64,000 bases of DNA, taken from contig CM055095.1 of the NCBI GenBank assembly GCA_029204225.1, positions 41,535,719-41,599,718 of the forward strand. The letters are read 5' to 3'. The notes beneath the pieces were generated by a model. That model was not told the DNA's origin, did no database searches, and worked only from the letters and a program-made list of their open reading frames with translations. The position numbers were made by a program, and so were the translations under genes. The number at the start of each line of letters is the position of its first letter. The first letter of the stretch is position 1. The DNA comes from Diphasiastrum complanatum (Eukaryota > Streptophyta > Lycopodiopsida > Lycopodiales > Lycopodiaceae). Positions 34,911-45,222 of this stretch are shown here, piece after piece.

Positions 34911-35319
34911 GTGTCTGATTCAAAGAGAGCTACTTGAAGCCAAGCTAGATGTACACTTCTTGTTTGACTATGAGATGGAATTGTGAAAGTCAAGTTTTGT
35001 GAGACGAACATGGTACTTCAAACAAACGAAAAGAGATAGTTCGTATGCGGATCAAACTGGTGCGACTCCTTGGCTCTACATGAGGTCAATGGTTACATTT
35101 CTTTTTGATAAACTACACCATAGTCCTTCTGGAGAATTTATCAATAAAAATTATAAAGTATTTTGCATCCTTCAGAGAAGGATTCTTCATTGGGCCACAA
35201 ATGCCTAAATGTACAATATCAAACAATCTTGTAGCAGTATGCTAATGGCTTGATCTAAATGGTTTCCTAGCCTGTTTACCAACTAGACAGTCTTGATAGA
35301 CAAGTAACTTGATTTATCA
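34911..35319 (-). pseudogene. copia-2 integrase remnants
   Basis: Only short matches to the copia-1 integrase remain, in mixed frames: around 35095-35220 the segment for the integrase core entry, and at about 35260-35300 the CQDCLVGKQ-type zinc end. Much of the core between them and RT is deleted. Confidence 0.55.
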
Positions 35320-35835
35320 CTAGGATAGTCTAGAAAGTAAAATTTTACTTGCTTGTATAGAAATACTGAGCGCCTGACTAGAGGCAGAAAAGAAATGACT
35401 TAATCTATACAAGTACCCATGTCTCTTTCCGAGTGCTAGGATCTTGTCTGTCCTATCAACTACTTTGCACTGATCAGATTCAAATTCTACTTTATGTCCT
35501 AAATCTGTGATTCTGCTTATAGAGAGTAGATTCATAGATAAGTTGGGTACATATAGGACTTTAGAAAGTAGCCTAGACTGTTCATTTGCAAAGCTCAATC
35601 TCACAGTACCTTTACCTTTAATAGCTTGGGTGCTATTATTGCCAAGGTGAACATATTTGTTGGTACTGTAGGGTGTATAGGACTCAAAAAAACCAATGAG
35701 GCTAGTCATATGATGAGTGGCACCAGAATCCAAGAACCAAGAACTGTCGTTGGATTCCCCTTGATGGCTGGTCATGAAGGCATCATGATCCGCTTCTTGA
35801 ATGGGCTGTGAATCTTCTGTAATTGCATTGGCCAC
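35320..35835 (-). pseudogene. copia-2 protease region
   Basis: An open segment of 171 codons with WFLDSGATHHMTSLIGFFES and the pre-integrase sequence NLSMNLLSISRITDLGHKVE. It matches copia-1 at 23350-23818 with many substitutions. Confidence 0.85.
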
Positions 35836-36648
35836 TTGATGCGACTGTCCCTTGCTGTTGTTCTTAGCTTGTAATATCAGATAGTCTTGAATCTCGTGGT
35901 TGTTTCATTTGCAGTATCTATAGAACAACTTCTTCTTTGTTTGCAGATTCAACTGTTCTTTGTGATGTGCTGGTTTCTGGTCTTGCTTTGATTGCTCCGG
36001 ACCTTTCTTTTTCTTCTGCTTAGTTGTGCTCTTATTGGTGTACAAACTGTGAGAATCAGTTGAGGAACTAGAGACTTTGTTCCTCTGCGTGTCTTCTTGC
36101 AACAACATTGTAATGACTCTCGAAAGAGTCAGCTCTGGATGTGTCGTGATGATCATTACCCAGCTGTCTTATGAGCTTGACAAGTTTGTAAGCAATTGCA
36201 TCACTGCGTCTTGATCGTCTATGACAGATCCGACAACGACCATTTGCTTCAGCAAGTTCTTGAATTGGTTGATGTGATTCTACAGGGAATCACCATTCGC
36301 CATCTTGAGGGAGTAAAATTTCTTTCTGGGATGTAGCTTGGAAGCTATATCTTGCACTTTGTATAATATGCTCAAGATGTCCCAGACTTCTTTGGATGTT
36401 TGAGCTTCGGATGCATGGCCGATCTGAGTATCCGAAATGTTGAGGATGATCAACGCGAATGCCTTTCCATCCTTCAACTTCCATCTGGAGATTGCTGTGT
36501 CATCAGCTTCGAGTTTCCCTTCTGCACCTGTAACAACGCCATACAACTCCTTAGCCATTAGCACTGTTTTTATCTTAAATTTCCACAGATGGTAATTGGC
36601 TCCATCAAGCTTGTCCATGATAGGATTGGCTTTCCCTTGAGAATCCAT
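35836..36648 (-). pseudogene. copia-2 gag
   Basis: Start MDSQGKANPIMDKLDGANYH at 36648, with LWKFKIKTVLMAKELYGVVT, the N-terminal copia gag domain, followed by the UBN2 core (SKEVWDILSILYKVQDIASK). After frame changes near 36280 a knuckle region at about 35905-35930 has lost its first Cys (FYRYCK) and carries a stop. No primer site or LTR is recognisable upstream. Confidence 0.8.
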
Positions 36649-36929
36649 GTGGAAGATTAGTCTAGGTGATAGGAATAACTATCAGTGACTTAAGTATGAA
36701 AATCTAACACTAAATTATAGAACAAGAAGACAATTACTCTATCAGCTAGTAGAGTCTTGTTACTGTGGAAGCTTATCAGGCTACAAAAATTGAAAAATGA
36801 AATTGTAGAAACTATTTTAATTAAAGTTCAATCATACTTGGATGCAAATGTGATATAAGGTGCATGTGATGTATCTGGAATTAGTAAAAATGCTTATTTT
36901 ACTTTTTTTAGAATAGTTTTTTTTTCCAA
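36649..36929. other. AT-rich spacer between copia-2 and gene A
   Basis: No gene, LTR end or primer site is visible. The junction between copia-2 and the A-B-C-D gene cluster must lie here. Confidence 0.4.
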
Positions 36930-38148
36930 GTGATGGTGAAGAAAATTTATCTTCCACGTCCATATCGGGTAAGATTAGCAAAAAATTATTATAATGACGG
37001 AGTGTTCAAAGTAGTTGGCCAACCACTTCATATAACCGAATTATACAAATCAGAATATGGTGAGTTCAATTACAACGCTTGCAATAATATTTTCTTTGAT
37101 ATTGAAAATGTTCTAAAATATATTATTCGATTGACGAACATCAAGTAAATGGAAAGATCATTATTGTAATAAAATTGGATGAATTTGAAATCATCAAGGA
37201 TCAAAAGTTGGAACGAGTGAGTGTCACTTTGATGAACAAAATTTCAGATACAGATGATCGAACGTTTAGTGTTCAATCGGAAAATCACATATGGTGGTTG
37301 GTGGCATTCCAGGTATACCTTTCAATTTTCATTTAGAATATCGTTATTAACAATTCATACCTTGCTAGTTTTTATTGACATGTCATGCATTACTTGCTTT
37401 TCTACAGGTCTTGAAAGAGGACCATAAAATACTTTCATGGATATTTTCAAGAAATTATGGCAAGATTATAAAGAGACATTTGGAGGGTGAGAAATTTACA
37501 GTCAAAAATCATTGAAGTTTTCAAATTCAATGGCACCTTGCAGGGGATTTGAAAACATTAAAATGTATGTATAATGTCTCTCAATAAGCCATCAATTGGA
37601 GGTGCTAAAGCAAGAAGATTCTTATCCAATCACACATGCAAAGAATCAAGTGTCAGATATGAAATTTGGAGAGAAATTGTTCAAGCCACACAAACACTGG
37701 AAGGAAGTAATCGAGTGGAAAAGGGACAAGTGTGGAACAACTTAGACAAACTCATAGGTGTTATCAGGAAAGAAAACCTATCATCAGAAGATATGAGGAC
37801 TTTGCAAAATCATTGCACCACATTTGTAAAATCTGTACATGATTGTTGGGAAAAAAACAATGGTACTCATTACATGGTGCTAATCTATATCTTTATCTGG
37901 TACTTTTCTCATTCAGACTTATATTTTTTTCTATTGATGTAACTAATCAAAACTATTGTTTGCAGCACATCCTTCTTCATCATGCAACTTATTTTGCAAA
38001 GGAATATGGAAGCTTAAGTATCTGGTCATCACAAGGCATGGAAAAATCTCATTGGCAAGTCAGTGGTTTTATAGAAGAGCACAATTTAGATATCAAGCTA
38101 AAAATTCGCCAAGTGTTACGATTTTTTGAAAGGCATTCAAATTCATAA
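36930..38148 (+). pseudogene. Gene A, unknown protein of the putative large element
   Basis: A multi-exon frame starting MVKKIYLPRPYRVRLAKNYY (36933). Possible introns run from GTATAC at about 37311 to TTTCTACAG at about 37408, and from GTGCTAA at about 37880 to TTTGCAG at about 37965. The last join gives THYMHILLHHATYFAKEYGS, then LSIWSSQGMEKSHWQ. I cannot name this family. The pattern GSL-x-x-W/F-S-x-Q-G-x-E-K-x-H/N is one I associate with uncharacterised proteins of eukaryotic repeats. Frame changes near 37135 and 37570 suggest decay. It converges on gene B, whose end is only 50 bp away. Confidence 0.45.
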
Positions 38149-38197
38149 CAAAAGAGAGATCCTTGTAATATATCAAAAAAATATTACAAAAAATTGT

Positions 38198-39746
38198 TTA
38201 ATTATCATCATCATCCTCTTCAAGATTCAGACGGATGGTATTGTCATGAAGGAATAATTTCCTTTCATATGGATCCAAAAATTCTAAATTTTTTCTTTTG
38301 TTCATATCAATGTAATCCGAATAAAGGGCCATTGCAGATGATCTTTTTGTAGTCTCATTGAGAGTATAACCCAATATTTTAATAGCCAAATCTCTTTTCA
38401 CAAAAATTATTTTTTATGTTCCTCTTGTGTACTTATGGCCTCCTAAACAAACTGATAATGATTTGATGGCCATAATGACAGTGGTTGCATATGGATTAAA
38501 AGATGAATGATATATAAAAATCTCATTATTTTGAAAGTTTTTCAAATAATGAGATAGGGACACATCCTTTCTCCCGGCTGATACACCTCGGACGCCTCAA
38601 TGTCTCATACCAAAGGCATCTATTTCAATAGCATCCTGTAAATGAGTAAAGAAAATAAATTTAGAATGATACATAACACTGCAAACTCATACTTTAACAC
38701 AGTGTTTGAAATAAGAAAACTGAACAATATCAATACCAATATAATATCTACGTACCAGATCATAATCATCGTATTCAACGACATTTGCTCTGCTAATGTC
38801 ATGTCCTCCAATGGCCTCTACATTTTCGAAGGGGATATATCTAGGCCTTGGGGGATATTTTTTTTGGAATTTCAAGAATTCCTCCTCTGTAGGCAAAGTT
38901 TTTTCGTAGGCTTTAGATTTTTCAATCATGGCCTCCAAGGCCTCATTGCCAGATTTTCAATTGCCATCTTTATCATAATCTATCTCACTTTCAAAGTCAT
39001 CATATGTGTAATCAACAATGTCAAAAAATTCTGATAAATTTTGTGCAAAAATCGAGAGGATTTCATCCTCTCTCAAATTCAAAACATCTTCTATATCATT
39101 AAATGAAATGTAACTTTCATTATTTATAAAATATAAGGGAACATCGAGAAGAATTAATTGATGAAAAGGAGATGTAGATGGAAGAGAATCAGAGAGGATT
39201 ATAGGAACGAGGGAGAGTTTTTTGATAATTTGAAGCCATAGATGCTTCAGCTTCAACCCCTATATCAGTATCTGCATCAACTACATCAACTAGAGCAGAT
39301 GCAGATGTTTCAATCAAAGGAACAGTTGAAGATTCAACAGACTCATCATCTGGAATTTCAGCAGATATGTAAAAGACAAAAGCCATTCCTTTGATTAGAA
39401 GGAGACATATTCTTTTGTGGATACCACAATATATATTTCTTTTGAAATGGTCATACAAGTTAGAGTACTTTCTATTGTGTTTATGCTTAGAGGATGGTTG
39501 GGAATGCACAAGGTCTAAAAAATGAACGAAACAAAAACTATCTATATTCTGAACAGGAGTACTAATAATCTAAGAAAAAATATCAAGATAAGAAATTAAA
39601 TTATAATGATTCTCATAAACTAGCTTATCGATATCGAAGGGAGCACAAAAAATACTCAAAAAATACTCTAATTTTTCAGATGGAATGTCACTAGCATTCA
39701 AAAAATTCAGAAGTTTGTTATCTGAGGACATGGAGGAATTAGCCAT
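38198..39746 (-). pseudogene. Gene B, unknown protein of the putative large element (older copy)
   Basis: Start MANSSMSSDNKLLNFLNASD at 39746. An in-frame stop occurs near 39570, then LVHSQPSSKHKHNRKYSNLY and GMAFVFYISAEIPDDE. An acidic segment follows (DYTYDDFESEIDYDKDGN, about 39000), then RYIPFENVEAIGGHDISRAN. A likely intron starts GTACGTAG near 38756, and the last part is AIKILGYTLNETTKRSSAMA with an acidic end EEDDDDN. The homologue at 60700-61288 matches over the first third, including the block QPSxKxxH and GMAFVF-x-SA-x-IPD. The function is unknown. A minus-strand TATAAATA about 280 bp upstream (near 40028) is a plausible promoter. Confidence 0.55.
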
Positions 39747-40421
39747 ATTGAACTTGTTATTGGTTCAACGCGACTGAATGATTTTGGTCGAGGACTGAAC
39801 AATAGTGCCCGTGTTGATCCGATATTGTTAGGACGAGACTAAAATTTTCCGTGAGCACATGTTAGAAGAGGCTTATATTGCTTCAGCACGTCTGAATGAA
39901 TCCGACCATGCACTATATGTGAAGGCGCATGTCGATTCGATATCGCGAGAAAGAAAGAAAATAAAATGACGAGGGAGTTCCGAATAAAAGATCACGGAAT
40001 CGAAATAAAAGTGGTACCCATATTTATAGCCTATTCCTGTTGATCACAGCCATACATTTGTCAAATAATGAATTGAGGAGCACGAATCATCATTAGCCTT
40101 GACCCTAAAATTTGTACATGTGCTGGAATACATTATATAGTCTATCACTAGCCTCATCGAATCATCGTTAAACAAATAATAAACAAATGTTAAATGGACA
40201 TTATTGAAAAACGTGTACGAGGGCAATTATTACAGTCTCTTGCCCTATTTAAGCACCGTAAAGACAGAATTTTTCCTTTTGAGATAATGTTCATTCAGAA
40301 TATTTTCATAAGGTGGAGCATTTTGACATGGCTGATATCGATTCCACGCAAAAAGACAAGTGCTTCAGAGGAACAAATCAAATGGGCGCGCATTGATTCA
40401 ATACTCCCATATGGCGAATCA

Positions 40422-40907
40422 GATATCGGATCAGCGCGCCCGTCCCAAAAAAAAAAAATTTCAACTTGAACTACGCGCGTTGATTCGCTATTGGAATCCA
40501 TTATGAATCATCAAAACTTGCTTCGGGAGACTCTTCATACATCCAAAGCTTAAAAAAATCTGTCGAAGCAAGCTTTGATGGTTCATAATGCGTTCCAATA
40601 TATTTTCAGTGCATCTCATATATCAGGTCAGCGCGCTTGGTAGAAGAAAGTTATTTTTCACTTGGACTGCGCGCATCGAATCGCTATTGCAGGGAAAAAA
40701 AGATTTTTGGAATTGTCAAAATTATTGGACCCCATTATGCATGATCAAGGCTTGATTCGGTAGACTCTTCATACTATCCAAAGATATGCAAAATCTATCG
40801 AGTCAAGCTCTGGTCATTCATATTCCGTGCAATATTGGTTCAGCGTGGGAGAATAGCCCCTCTAGTTTACACATGCAGTATATGCGCGTCGATTTGTTAT
40901 TGGGTGA
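40422..40907. repeat. About 200-bp tandem repeat with an internal hairpin
   Basis: Units begin GATATCGGATCAGCGCGC at 40422, ATATCAGGTCAGCGCGC at 40619 and ATATTGGTTCAGCG at 40832 (partial). Each full unit contains a stem: 40504-40525 pairs with 40564-40585, and 40738-40759 pairs with 40799-40820, with loops sharing AGACTCTTCATAC. The units have diverged, but the stem pairing has mostly been kept. Confidence 0.8.
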
Positions 40908-41007
40908 AATAATGGTCGTTCAATCATTATAATCTCCAAAATTATAATGATTGGATATAAAAAAAGGTTAGATATTTATAGCTTAACCTTGTCAATTTCA
41001 ACAATAA

Positions 41008-41071
41008 ATTGTAGATGTGACCATACTTTTCTAGAATTAATTGTAGATGTGACCATACTTTTGTAGAAATT
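41008..41071. repeat. 32-bp tandem duplication
   Basis: ATTGTAGATGTGACCATACT recurs with a period of 32 bases at 41008 and 41040 in the upstream region of gene C. Confidence 0.85.
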
Positions 41072-41467
41072 ATTTGTGGTCGTTATTATTGACTAAGCAT
41101 TTTGATGAAAGATGGATATTAAGTTTGATTTGATTGACAAGCCTCTGAATATCTTGAAGTAATCATCAGCGTAATCCGAGACTCGGACATCCAAACCACC
41201 ACGTATGCAATCATTTTGGATTTTATCTATATATATAGATGGACGATGCTGAAATTTTTTTGCTTAAAGTTCGTATCGTTCTCTACTGCCATGCGGTATC
41301 GATTCAACGAGTCCGAAGCAACCTACCTACATTTCGCTTTTACTCGCGTGCACCCATCCGCTACCAGGCATCGGTTTGGTTAAGTTCAGGTATCAGTTCG
41401 ACGCGCTCGACCTGAATTCTGATCTTGAGTTCTCCTTCTTCACGTGCTGATCCGATATTGGATACTA

Positions 41468-42421
41468 ATGATGTGGACTAAGCAAATCGCACGAGTCCAC
41501 CCTGGTGGAATTCCAATCATAGGAGGGGGTCAGGGAAATGCACCACCACCGCCTCGCTCACCACCACCTCCTCCTAGGCCAAGGGGCAGACGAAGAGACC
41601 CACCCTAGGTCAAGGATATTTGGAAGCTACAGAAGACCAATAATCTTCTGATTCTGAAAGCTCACATACAGAGATCCATCAGACAAGTTACAAGAAGAAT
41701 TTTCCTCTCCTAATAAATCTCCTCCTCCTTCAAAATCTCAGTCTCCTCCTACCCCCAAAAATATTAGTTTCCCACCTCCTGTTTTAGGAAATGATGTAGA
41801 TGATTTTGTAAATATAAAGGCAAAATAAATTTTGAATGACAATTCTTTTTGTGGTTTATTTGTATTACTTCCTTCACCCCCTGCACTTGCCTTTGTAAAT
41901 ATTCCTCAATATGTACAGTATGACCATTGTTAAATACATATCTTAAAGCTTTAGGTCCTCGATACAGTTTTAAGATGCCGAAGACCAATGCTGGTTTTCT
42001 CCTTTCTAAATTAGATACTAGTGAATTAGAAAGTAGGGATAAAATGCTAGGGGACAATGTAGGAGGTGGGTCAATTCAGTACTGGATGGAGTTTTTCCAG
42101 ACCCCATTGTTTATAGATGTTGGCATTGTTTTCTCTTCAATTCATGGCTGCATTTGATTTCCCTGATTTCAAAAGTCTGCACGATGATATGCTCCAATAC
42201 GTCAGACTGGGGACTCCAATCCTCGTGCTCCCATACATAACAAAGTAAGGGTTTTTTTCAGATTTTATTAAATTGAATTTTTCATATGAATTTTGATTTC
42301 ACATTGGTTCTCATAAATTTATTGTTTTTTGATTGTAGTGATCATTGGAGCTTATATGTATTGTCCTTATATGTCAATGATGAGGGTTTGTGTTATCCAG
42401 TTTGTTTAAAGATGAACTCTA

Positions 42422-42512
<91 letters not shown>

Positions 42513-43108
42513 TGCCAGGAGCCATATCCAGAAAATACTGGAACTCTTTTCAGTGCCACATGCAATAGCATATAGGAAGCTGAAAATGATTGATGTAGAG
42601 GTGAAAATTTATCAATATCGGTTCGATGCGCCCTTGTAGTTATTGTTTCATTTCTTTTCATATCGTGCGTGCTGATCTGATATTCAAACAATATTTTTTG
42701 GATATCGTGCGCACTTGTTTCCGTTGTAGATTTTATTATAACCTCCTACACGTTGATCCGATATTTCTTAATGTTAAAATTTTGTTACTAACTTTCGTTT
42801 ATAGTGGATACTACAGTCCTCCCAACAGGTTGATTCTGTCAATTGTGGTTGGTATACGATATGCAATGCCAAACACTTTTTCATTTGGCCTGCACTACAA
42901 GATGAACTTCCTAATCTGGGAGAGGTAATCTTCAATTAATAACATTTAGTTGTGTTTTTGTTTTTTTTTCATAATCAAATTCCTAATAATGAATCTTTGA
43001 TTAATAACATTTAACTGTGTTTTTGTTTTTTTTCAGTTTAAATGCCCGAAGGTCTCCCCAATGAAGATAATGCACTTTAGGCAGGAGACCATAAGGCTTG
43101 TAATCTAA
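41468..43108 (+). pseudogene. Gene C, histone H3-Ulp1 protease fusion (older, inactivated copy)
   Basis: By comparison with 62133-63842 four exons can be placed: 41468-42244, 42339-42600, 42817-42924 and 43037-43108. The start MMWTKQIARVHPGG resembles the H3 tail MARTKQTARKSTGG. A Pro- and Arg-rich stretch follows, then a TAG at about 41609 exactly where the intact copy has Trp, then the H3 helix VKDIWKLQKTNNLLILKAHI. The rest of the histone fold is missing, and frameshifts follow to about 42170. The protease part is well kept: NDHWSLYVLSL, CLKMNSI and QQVDSVNCGWYTICNAKHFF. A CA microsatellite interrupts exon 2. It is adjacent and divergent to gene B. Confidence 0.85.
42423..42508. repeat. 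(CA)43 microsatellite inside gene C exon 2
   Basis: Forty-three CA units start three codons after the Asn of CLKMNSI and encode a His-Thr run in the protease domain. The intact homologue has ordinary sequence (KCTHAKMDV) at this point, so the run expanded from a short ACCCATGC-like seed. Flanking protease sequence resumes after it. Confidence 0.95.
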
Positions 43109-44028
43109 AATTCATATCCAGTTGCAGTGGTAGAGTGTTCTCCACCCAAGCTACTTCCAACAGGAGAAATGGATTTAGAGATCATAGATAGTTGATACTA
43201 ATAAAAAGTTGGTCTCACTTGATGTGGATGAGACACATGTACAAATTTTTTTTATAGAAATATATTTACAATTTTCTATGGTTGTTCTCACTTGTTTGTT
43301 TTCTTGTTATTAATTCTGGTTATTATTCATTCATTTTCAATTTCTACGGTTTTCCAACATGTTTGTTTTTCATAGCCTTGGTCTGCCTTGCTTTTACCAT
43401 GGTTTTTTTTGGATAAGTTCAGAAAGATGATTTGATCAAATCTTTGCCACAACCAATCCAAACATGTGACATAAGTTCACTTAGATTTATTGCAACAAAG
43501 CTTTGATCAGATCATATTCTGAACATATCCAAATATGCCAAGACAAGGACAATACAAACCAAGGCAATGAAAACAAAAAATACAACCGATATATCCGAGA
43601 CTTTAACAAGGGAACGCGTCGATTCGATATCTGATTGTAGTGGTCACTGGAGTTCAAGTGACCGAAGATCTCCCCAATGGAGATAATGCATTTCCTGTAG
43701 AAGACAATGAATCTTGTTATCAAAAACTCATATTATCCAGTTGCAATTACATTGTGATTTGCACCATGGAAATGGAGATCATAGAAATGAAAGAGCCTCA
43801 TAGAAAAAGTGGTTCATATATTTTCAAAAATAATGTATACAAAAAATTGTATTACATAATACAAAATTCCATTGTTCATAATCTATGGATCTTCAATTTT
43901 GATGGATGTTCCAATATCTTTGCATTTTATATGCTCTTCATGCCTTACTTTTACTAGCACAAGAGAAATTGTTTTAGTTAAGTTTTTGAAACTGATTCAC
44001 TTAGAAAGACAAAAAAAAAAGAATATTT
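43109..44028. other. Spacer after gene C with a partial exon duplication
   Basis: Non-coding, AT-rich. At about 43636-43654 the start of exon 2 (TGTAGTGGTCACTGGAG) recurs, fused to a copy of the exon 4 region (43655-43692, GAAGATCTCCCCAATGGAG, compare 43048-43066). This is a truncated, spliced-looking duplicate of gene C sequence. A word GCGTCGATTCGATATC lies at 43616. Confidence 0.5.
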
Positions 44029-45222
44029 TCATATGGCATAATGTACCTTCACACCATTCAATCGAAATTGATAGTACTGAGGTAGATCGAATTGCAACAT
44101 ATCTAGCTCTAATCGAATGTGATTGAGACACCAATCTTCCTCGACCTCAACCATTGCAAGAATGTTGTCATTTCTTTTCACTGTTATCTGAAGTTGCTTT
44201 TGAGGGTTTATACCAAAATCTTGATTGGCTCTCAAACATTTTTGTATTTAATCCATCTTCTATAATACAACGGCAAAATGAGCATTTGTTTTTCGATGTG
44301 ATATCTAAATGTCATTGATGAGTAACATACTCTACACTCGACTTGCTGATTTTGTTTTGTATCCCAACCATCATCCAACAACTCGGTGATTATTTCAGCA
44401 CTCAAGTCCTTACAAATAAACATTGTTTTCGTTCTCTGAACATTGCATTTGGAAAAAAAATCAACAAAAATAGTAAAAGGTAGATACCAACTTAATCTAT
44501 TATTCTTTGATCCAATGCTCAATTTTAATATACTCTGAATATCAATATATAGCCTAGATAAAAAACTTTCTGAAATTGCTGCATCAGGAAAAATCCATTC
44601 CTCACTCAAAAAATCTGATAGAGGATATGGCTCTAATCTACCAACTAAACCATTTTTATCAGGAAAATAGGTGTGTTCATAAAAGAAAACTCTTGACTCT
44701 AAAAGTGATTATGGAGAACGACCTTTATATTTTAAAATACCGATACCCGAATGTATGACATCGATTATTCCTACAATCGATTGAACTGTTTGCCATTCAA
44801 CGAAATGTGATGGATACAAATCTACAAAACCAACAAAAACATCACAAGAAAAATATAATTTAAAGAAAATGCTAACTCTAAAGAAATTAAATCTGAAAAC
44901 TTACAATTGCATTTTCTTCTATCATTTGGATTCAAATCATGAATGTTGAGCTCATTGTGAAGATAAGCATGCTGAACTAAAACTTCCGTGATAGATTGAC
45001 CGGCAGGTGATACTTTGAAATCCATTATCTGCCTTTCCAAGAGCTTCTATATATGTTATCCGATCTTTTTCTTTTTCGAAATGAGCCTTTTGCAGAGGGA
45101 TGCATCAAGATCCATTGATATTTTCGATATATTCTTGGTATCCATTGATCTTTTGCATTTTTTTCATTGCAAATATTGATTGCATCAATGGTTCCTCTTG
45201 GTCTTCGATTATGTGTAGCCAT
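44029..45222 (-). pseudogene. Gene D, unknown protein with a possible ubiquitin-like domain
   Basis: Start MATHNRRPRGTIDAINICNE at 45222. After a frame change it runs to a good donor (GTAAGT at about 44905) with FKVSPAGQSITEVLVQHAYL. A second part from about 44820 reads YPSHFVEWQTVQSIVGIIDV, then an open segment 44609-44232 with SEEWIFPDAAISESFLSRLY and a CRVC pair. The C-terminal piece (44235-44029) reads LQITVKRNDNILAMVEVEED and LPQYYQFRLNGVKV, whose strand-helix-strand pattern looks like a beta-grasp (ubiquitin-like) fold. That is inference from pattern only. I do not recognise the protein. It is the outermost gene of the A-D cluster. Confidence 0.4.

Larger units (their letters stand above)
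39747..41467. promoter_or_regulatory. Divergent intergenic region between genes B and C (older copy)
   Basis: No coding sequence is visible. The region contains minus-strand TATAAATA near 40028 for gene B and plus-strand CTATATATATAG near 41228, about 235 bp before gene C. It also holds a recurring word of the type GCGCGTTGATTCGATATTG on both strands (about 39808, 39925, 40385, 40422 inverted, 40473, 40669, 40885) and the hairpin-bearing tandem array at 40422-40907. Confidence 0.55.

Noticed and set aside
34911..35319. Plus-strand frame at 34999-35208
   Set aside because: It is a shadow of the decayed copia-2 integrase on the minus strand.
42422..42691. Minus-strand frame with a Cys-Val tract
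   Set aside because: It is the reverse reading of the CA microsatellite.
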